From Elusimicrobia bacterium RIFOXYB2_FULL_49_7 (GTDB taxonomy: Bacteria > Fibrobacterota > OXYB2-FULL-49-7), in assembly GCA_001800515.1 (NCBI GenBank), contig MGVN01000096.1:7192-15615 (forward strand): 8,424 nt of DNA. Direction: 5' to 3'. The notes under the pieces are model-generated. The model was not told where the DNA came from, searched no databases, and saw nothing but the letters and a program-made list of their open reading frames with translations. Made by a program: the position numbers and the translations under genes. Positions 5,639 through 8,424 of this stretch are shown piece by piece (position 1 is the first letter of the stretch; every line of letters starts with the position of its first letter).

Positions 5639-7279
5639 TTATCGAACCAGTTGAAACTTCTGAAACAAGACCTCTTTGCCGAAACTGACCCGGAAAATAT
5701 AGACGCCGGACGCAACCGGTGCGCGATCATGGTTCCGGCCGTCCCAACGGATGGCATGACGACCCGCGGTCATGGGGCCGTAGTAAAGCGAACGCACATG
5801 GTGACCGGTGATGTCACGGATCAACACATCGACCAGAGGCTGAGGGCTCTGTAAGTCCAGTACCAATTGGGTCGAAGGATTGGCCGGATTGGGTTCCACC
5901 TGAAGACGGATGCCGGTTACCTGTTTTTCAAGGTCCGGTTTTTCAATATTGTCGGGCAACGGCGTTCCATCGTACAACTCAGCCGCACCGATGACCGGCG
6001 GATTAGCCCGAACCTTTCCATAGAGATCATAGAATTCCGTGGAGGGCAGGGCATACCAAGCGGGCCAATCCGAATGCTCGAAAGGTAACCGGCCGGTGCC
6101 GACCCGTGTAGCGGAATCGGGTTTGATGCGATAATCATTATGGATACCGGCTCCGGGTGGGGGGGATAACAGAAATTGCTGGAAAATTTTTGAAAAGGGG
6201 GCCGTTAAGACGGTATTATTGGATAATTGGCCGTAAGTCGTTGTCAGCGTACCGCAACCCACAAGCAGATTGTTGTAGAATTTATAGCCGATCGGGATGC
6301 CATGATGACATTCCACCAGCAAGGGGGTGGCACAATTGATGATGGTATTATTATAGGCTTCGCAGTTCATGGTTGTGGAGGTCTGGATGGCGCAACCGGG
6401 TCCGACAATGACATTGTTCCGGATGATCGAATTAACGGTTTCATAGGTCCGTCCTGGCAAGCCTGCGCATAAATCCGAATCATGGCGGAAGCCGCACCAA
6501 CTGGGAACCGCCATGGAACCGCCGCCCAAGGAAAACGAACCGAGCGGTTTGCCGCCCCAAACAACGTTGTTTTCATAAATCGAATAGGCCACGCCGCCCT
6601 TTGAAAAATTATTGTAATTCGGGCCGCCGCTTTGAAGGCCGTAATTAAGGTTGTTGCGGCAGGTCAGAAAATCGGAACCGTCATTGTTTACAAATCCGGC
6701 AATCCCCAGAATAGCCACGCAATTTTCGATGAGGATATAATCCGGCCAATAGGCATCGGCCCATACGGGAAATAATTCAGTGTCGTAACCTGTAAAATTT
6801 ATTTTAAAATATTTGTCCAAGCACCGGGTAAAGCAGCAACCCCGATAGGTAAGATGTCCGCGACTGCCGGCAACGATGTGGAAGCTGTGGACAGAAACGT
6901 TGCCCCCATCAAAGTATATGTCTTCAAAGACCCAGTAAGAAGAACTGAACAAAATACCTTCGTCGGAATTGCTGGTATTGATAATCACGCCGTATGCGGA
7001 GGGTAGGTTCCAATTCCGTGTGGTCAGTGAATCGATTTTTCGGGGGACAGGATTCAGTGCTTTTAGGACAATGGGGGAGTCCAATGTTCCGTTCCGATCG
7101 CTCGGGATGCGCGTGAGCCCCCAGACCCGATCTGTCAGCAGGATGGTGTCGCCGGGTAAGGCATTGTTGATGGCATTGGACATATCGATGGGATATTGGC
7201 AAATGATGCTGCGGGAAAAAGCCATGCCCATTCCCAGTAGAATCATGGCGACAAAGAATACCTGGTTTGTCATACGCAT
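5639..7279 (-). CDS. Secreted right-handed parallel beta-helix protein with FlgD-like/T9SS-type C-terminal domain
   Basis: The start chosen is the ATG at 7279 (546 residues). GGAGG four bases upstream supports it, and it directly begins a signal peptide (hydrophobic core about 7-21); the frame stays open upstream to 7330, but that overlaps the previous gene and spoils the signal peptide. LPGDTILLTD and GTLDSPIVLKALNP (41-77) resemble the entrance of PL6-type and related beta-helices. Repeated turns such as ILIENCVA, CRNNLNYG, IYENNVVW, IIRNNVIVG, AYNNTIINC and FYNNLLVG (about 110-360) are typical coils. NDYRIKPDSA and PPVIGAAE close that domain. Residues about 455-546 match FlgD-like/type IX sorting domains: PNPANPST, DITGHHVRSL, RWDGRN, VASGVYIFR, ending KFQLVR. 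Thirteen cysteines after the signal core suggest disulfides. A surface or extracellular polysaccharide-binding or lyase role is likely, but no catalytic residues can be named. The start is one base after the upstream stop. Confidence 0.9.
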   Translation of the reverse strand: MRMTNQVFFVAMILLGMGMAFSRSIICQYPIDMSNAINNALPGDTILLTDRVWGLTRIPSDRNGTLDSPIVLKALNPVPRKIDSLTTRNWNLPSAYGVIINTSNSDEGILFSSSYWVFEDIYFDGGNVSVHSFHIVAGSRGHLTYRGCCFTRCLDKYFKINFTGYDTELFPVWADAYWPDYILIENCVAILGIAGFVNNDGSDFLTCRNNLNYGLQSGGPNYNNFSKGGVAYSIYENNVVWGGKPLGSFSLGGGSMAVPSWCGFRHDSDLCAGLPGRTYETVNSIIRNNVIVGPGCAIQTSTTMNCEAYNNTIINCATPLLVECHHGIPIGYKFYNNLLVGCGTLTTTYGQLSNNTVLTAPFSKIFQQFLLSPPPGAGIHNDYRIKPDSATRVGTGRLPFEHSDWPAWYALPSTEFYDLYGKVRANPPVIGAAELYDGTPLPDNIEKPDLEKQVTGIRLQVEPNPANPSTQLVLDLQSPQPLVDVLIRDITGHHVRSLYYGPMTAGRHAIRWDGRNHDRAPVASGVYIFRVSFGKEVLFQKFQLVR

Positions 7280-7280
7280 A

Positions 7281-8120
7281 CTACCTCCATTCGATAAGGA
7301 ATCCAATCCCCACATCCGCCACCGGTACAACGGATGACAATGCCACTTTGGAGGCGAGATCCGTACAATGGCAGGCGTGAAGGAGCGGTAAAGAGAGCGT
7401 TTTCAGGTAAACAATCGTGTTATTCAGCTGTTCGGGTGCGGGTCTCAACAGATGAAAGCCGCCGATGATGCCGGCAACCGGCTCTTTTTTGCACACCCGT
7501 TTCGCCTGTTCCACGATATTGCAGATTCCGGAATGCGAACAGCCGGAGATAACGACAATACCCTGATCGGCGTGATAGGCCAGTGCCGAATCGTCAGTCA
7601 TCGCATCCGGTTCCCATTCTCTCTGACGCAAGACCCGGCCCAGGGTTTGTTTTCCTTCAAAAGAGAAGCGGCGTTCGATTTGGCCCAGGAAAAAGAGTTT
7701 GTCCGTAATGGCAAGCGGTTCCCGGCTTAATTGCAGGTCAAAGCGGCGTTCGAGTTTTTCCTTTTCCAGGAGCATCCCATATTCCACCCCTTTGTCCGAA
7801 ATGCGCGGGCAAAAAATGTCCGGGTGCGCAATAAGGCGCGGCCGCTTGTGCGGCCGTTTTTCCTCGGCAGCTTCATTAAAAAGCGCCAGCAGATGGGTCA
7901 GTCCCCAGGTATGATCGGAATGGCCGTGAGAGAGGACGATGGTGTCTACCTGAAGAAGGTCGATGCCGAGTTTCCAGGCGTTTTGTATCAACGCATCCGA
8001 ATACCCGGTGTCAAAGAGGATGGCGTGGTTTTCTTCCTGAAGATGAAAGGCCAGTCCGGGTTCCCCGCGAAAATAACGATCGATGAGCGTGTGGTTATCG
8101 ATGAGGACGGTTAGTTTCAT
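7281..8120 (-). CDS. Metallo-beta-lactamase-fold hydrolase, DHPPP-synthase-like (MJ0301/COG1237 family)
   Basis: The protein has 279 residues, normal for the family. The metal-binding signature SHGHSDH is at 64-70 (H65, H67, D69, H70), preceded by ILFDTGYS (34-41). The family-specific blocks SGCSHSG (192-198, H196) and GGFHL (220-224) follow, with HACHCTD (248-254, H251). These point to the group named after archaeal 7,8-dihydropterin-6-methyl-4-(beta-D-ribofuranosyl)aminobenzene-5'-phosphate synthase of methanopterin synthesis. Bacterial members have no settled substrate, and no other pterin gene is here. The protein is cytoplasmic, with no signal peptide. It is the first gene of the minus-strand run, behind a promoter at 8246-8274. 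The ATG at 8120 has no clear Shine-Dalgarno. The KRPHKRPR stretch (88-95) is encoded by a direct repeat that makes a GC-rich hairpin. The fold is certain; the reaction is not. Confidence 0.9.
   Translation of the reverse strand: MKLTVLIDNHTLIDRYFRGEPGLAFHLQEENHAILFDTGYSDALIQNAWKLGIDLLQVDTIVLSHGHSDHTWGLTHLLALFNEAAEEKRPHKRPRLIAHPDIFCPRISDKGVEYGMLLEKEKLERRFDLQLSREPLAITDKLFFLGQIERRFSFEGKQTLGRVLRQREWEPDAMTDDSALAYHADQGIVVISGCSHSGICNIVEQAKRVCKKEPVAGIIGGFHLLRPAPEQLNNTIVYLKTLSLPLLHACHCTDLASKVALSSVVPVADVGIGFLIEWR
7284..7288 (-). promoter_or_regulatory. Ribosome binding site of the beta-helix gene, inside the end of the metallo-hydrolase gene
   Basis: GGAGG on the minus strand is formed by the last sense codons (TGG AGG) of the upstream gene, just before its TAG (7281-7283), and lies four bases before the ATG at 7279. 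It decides that start over the in-frame upstream alternative at 7330 and the second ATG at 7273. The layout implies coupled translation of the two genes. Confidence 0.8.
7839..7861 (+). terminator. Intrinsic-terminator-like hairpin, antisense within the metallo-hydrolase gene
   Basis: CGGCCGC-TTGT-GCGGCCG is a perfect 7-bp GC stem with a 4-base loop, followed by TTTTT on the plus strand. Read on the plus strand it has the full form of a Rho-independent terminator. It lies inside a minus-strand gene, where it encodes part of KRPHKRPR, so it would act only on antisense RNA. It may equally be a by-product of the coding repeat. Confidence 0.4.
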
Positions 8121-8138
8121 CGGTTCGCGGGTCTTTCT

Positions 8139-8228
8139 TTATTCGTGTTTTTTCAAGGTTTTGCGGATTCGAATATTGTGACTCAACTTACTTATCCCCC
8201 CTTGTTCGATAACACCGATTGTGCTCAT
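8139..8228 (-). CDS. Possible leader ORF (29 codons) upstream of the metallo-hydrolase gene
   Basis: ATG at 8228 to TAA at 8139, inside the predicted 5' leader. The C-terminal half is very basic (HNIRIRKTLKKHE). The ATG lacks a Shine-Dalgarno. A TTG further in, in the same frame, is preceded by AAGGGGGG at a usable distance and would give a 15-residue basic peptide. It could be a leader peptide or chance; no family is recognised. Confidence 0.2.
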   Translation of the reverse strand: MSTIGVIEQGGISKLSHNIRIRKTLKKHE

Positions 8229-8245
8229 AAGGAACGCCTAACCTG

Positions 8246-8274
8246 ATTATAAAAGATAGTTTAATGATTTTGAA
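8246..8274 (-). promoter_or_regulatory. Sigma70-like promoter for the minus-strand gene run
   Basis: On the minus strand, TTCAAA (8269-8274, 4 of 6 matches to TTGACA), a 17-base spacer and a perfect TATAAT (8246-8251). Transcription would start near 8239, leaving about 118 bases before the metallo-hydrolase ATG. The surrounding sequence is AT-rich, as expected for a promoter. No operator or riboswitch is recognised in the leader. Confidence 0.55.
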
Positions 8275-8424
8275 TGTTGCAAAAAGGTTATGAAATGTAA
8301 ATTGAGGCTTGAAGAACGGATCCCAAGATCACCGCACGCCGAACCCGCTTTGGATGGGCTTGAGCGGTTATGTCGCCATTCCGACCGCTCTGGAGGCGGT
8401 TCTCAATGGGGTGTTCCAACTGCT
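8275..8424. other. Unresolved end of window: GC-richer stretch open in several frames
   Basis: Together with the promoter and leader, the 304 bases from 8121 to the end hold no recognised gene. From 8290 to the edge at least three frames stay open. On the plus strand, an ATG at 8290 behind AAAAAGG gives 45 codons of unrecognised product; a second frame contains an ATG at 8354 giving a hydrophobic, protein-like stretch (MGLSGYVAIPTALEAVLNG). On the minus strand a frame runs in from the edge to TAA at 8288. None matches a family I know. A divergent gene on the plus strand is the simplest guess. Confidence 0.25.

Noticed and set aside
7279..7330. Longer N-terminus of the beta-helix protein beginning at 7330
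   Set aside because: It would overlap the metallo-hydrolase gene by about 50 bases and place a charged segment in front of an otherwise clean signal peptide; GGAGG at 7284-7288 supports 7279.
6969..7337. Plus-strand ORF of 122 codons opposite the beta-helix start
   Set aside because: It opposes the signal peptide and first coils of a well-supported gene, and has no motif or clear ribosome site context of its own.
7731..8114. Plus-strand ORF of 127 codons opposite the metallo-hydrolase gene
   Set aside because: The minus strand carries an intact family protein with conserved metal ligands; the antisense frame has no recognisable domain.
8167..8174. Palindrome ATTCGAAT in the leader as an operator
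   Set aside because: Eight bases, with no second copy and no known regulator match; too short to separate from chance.

Overview
The window reads as a chromosomal segment of a Gram-negative bacterium. It carries a homologue of YejM/PbgA (LapC), an inner-membrane protein tied to lipopolysaccharide control, and a secreted beta-helix protein ending in a FlgD-like/T9SS-type C-terminal domain. The second feature is common in FCB-superphylum and related candidate phyla (Fibrobacterota-, KSB1- or Latescibacterota-like lineages). That placement is an inference; no rRNA or other marker is present to fix it.

Plus strand, 1-3190: a tight housekeeping cluster. It holds the 3' end of proA (proline synthesis), a 620-residue YejM-like membrane sulfatase-fold protein 6 bases later, hisI (histidine synthesis) behind a strong ribosome binding site, and plsC (phosphatidic acid synthesis), which overlaps hisI through ATGA. 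The cluster meets the minus-strand genes head-on at 3190/3198, with a perfect 7-bp hairpin at the junction.

Minus strand, 8274 down to 3198: a run of closely spaced genes that looks like one operon. A good sigma70-like promoter (-35 at 8269-8274, -10 TATAAT at 8246-8251) precedes a roughly 118-base leader. The order of genes is a DHPPP-synthase-like metallo-beta-lactamase-fold protein; a secreted parallel beta-helix protein whose ATG sits one base after the previous stop; an unrecognised protein with a possible STAS-like N-terminal domain and a C-terminal four-cysteine zinc-ribbon-like motif; a MinD/FlhG-type P-loop ATPase; an unannotated 34-codon ORF; and uppP (undecaprenyl-diphosphate phosphatase). 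The STAS-like and MinD-like genes are visibly more AT-rich than the genes upstream of them.

The last ~135 bases (8290-8424) are GC-richer and open in several frames, but I recognise no gene there.

The part most likely to be undescribed is the minus-strand block 5611-3198. It pairs a STAS-like/zinc-ribbon protein with a MinD-type ATPase, followed by a small ORF and the enzyme that recycles the undecaprenyl carrier. A role in positioning or regulating envelope synthesis is a reasonable hypothesis but is not shown by the sequence. No tRNA, rRNA, CRISPR array, insertion sequence or attachment site was seen.
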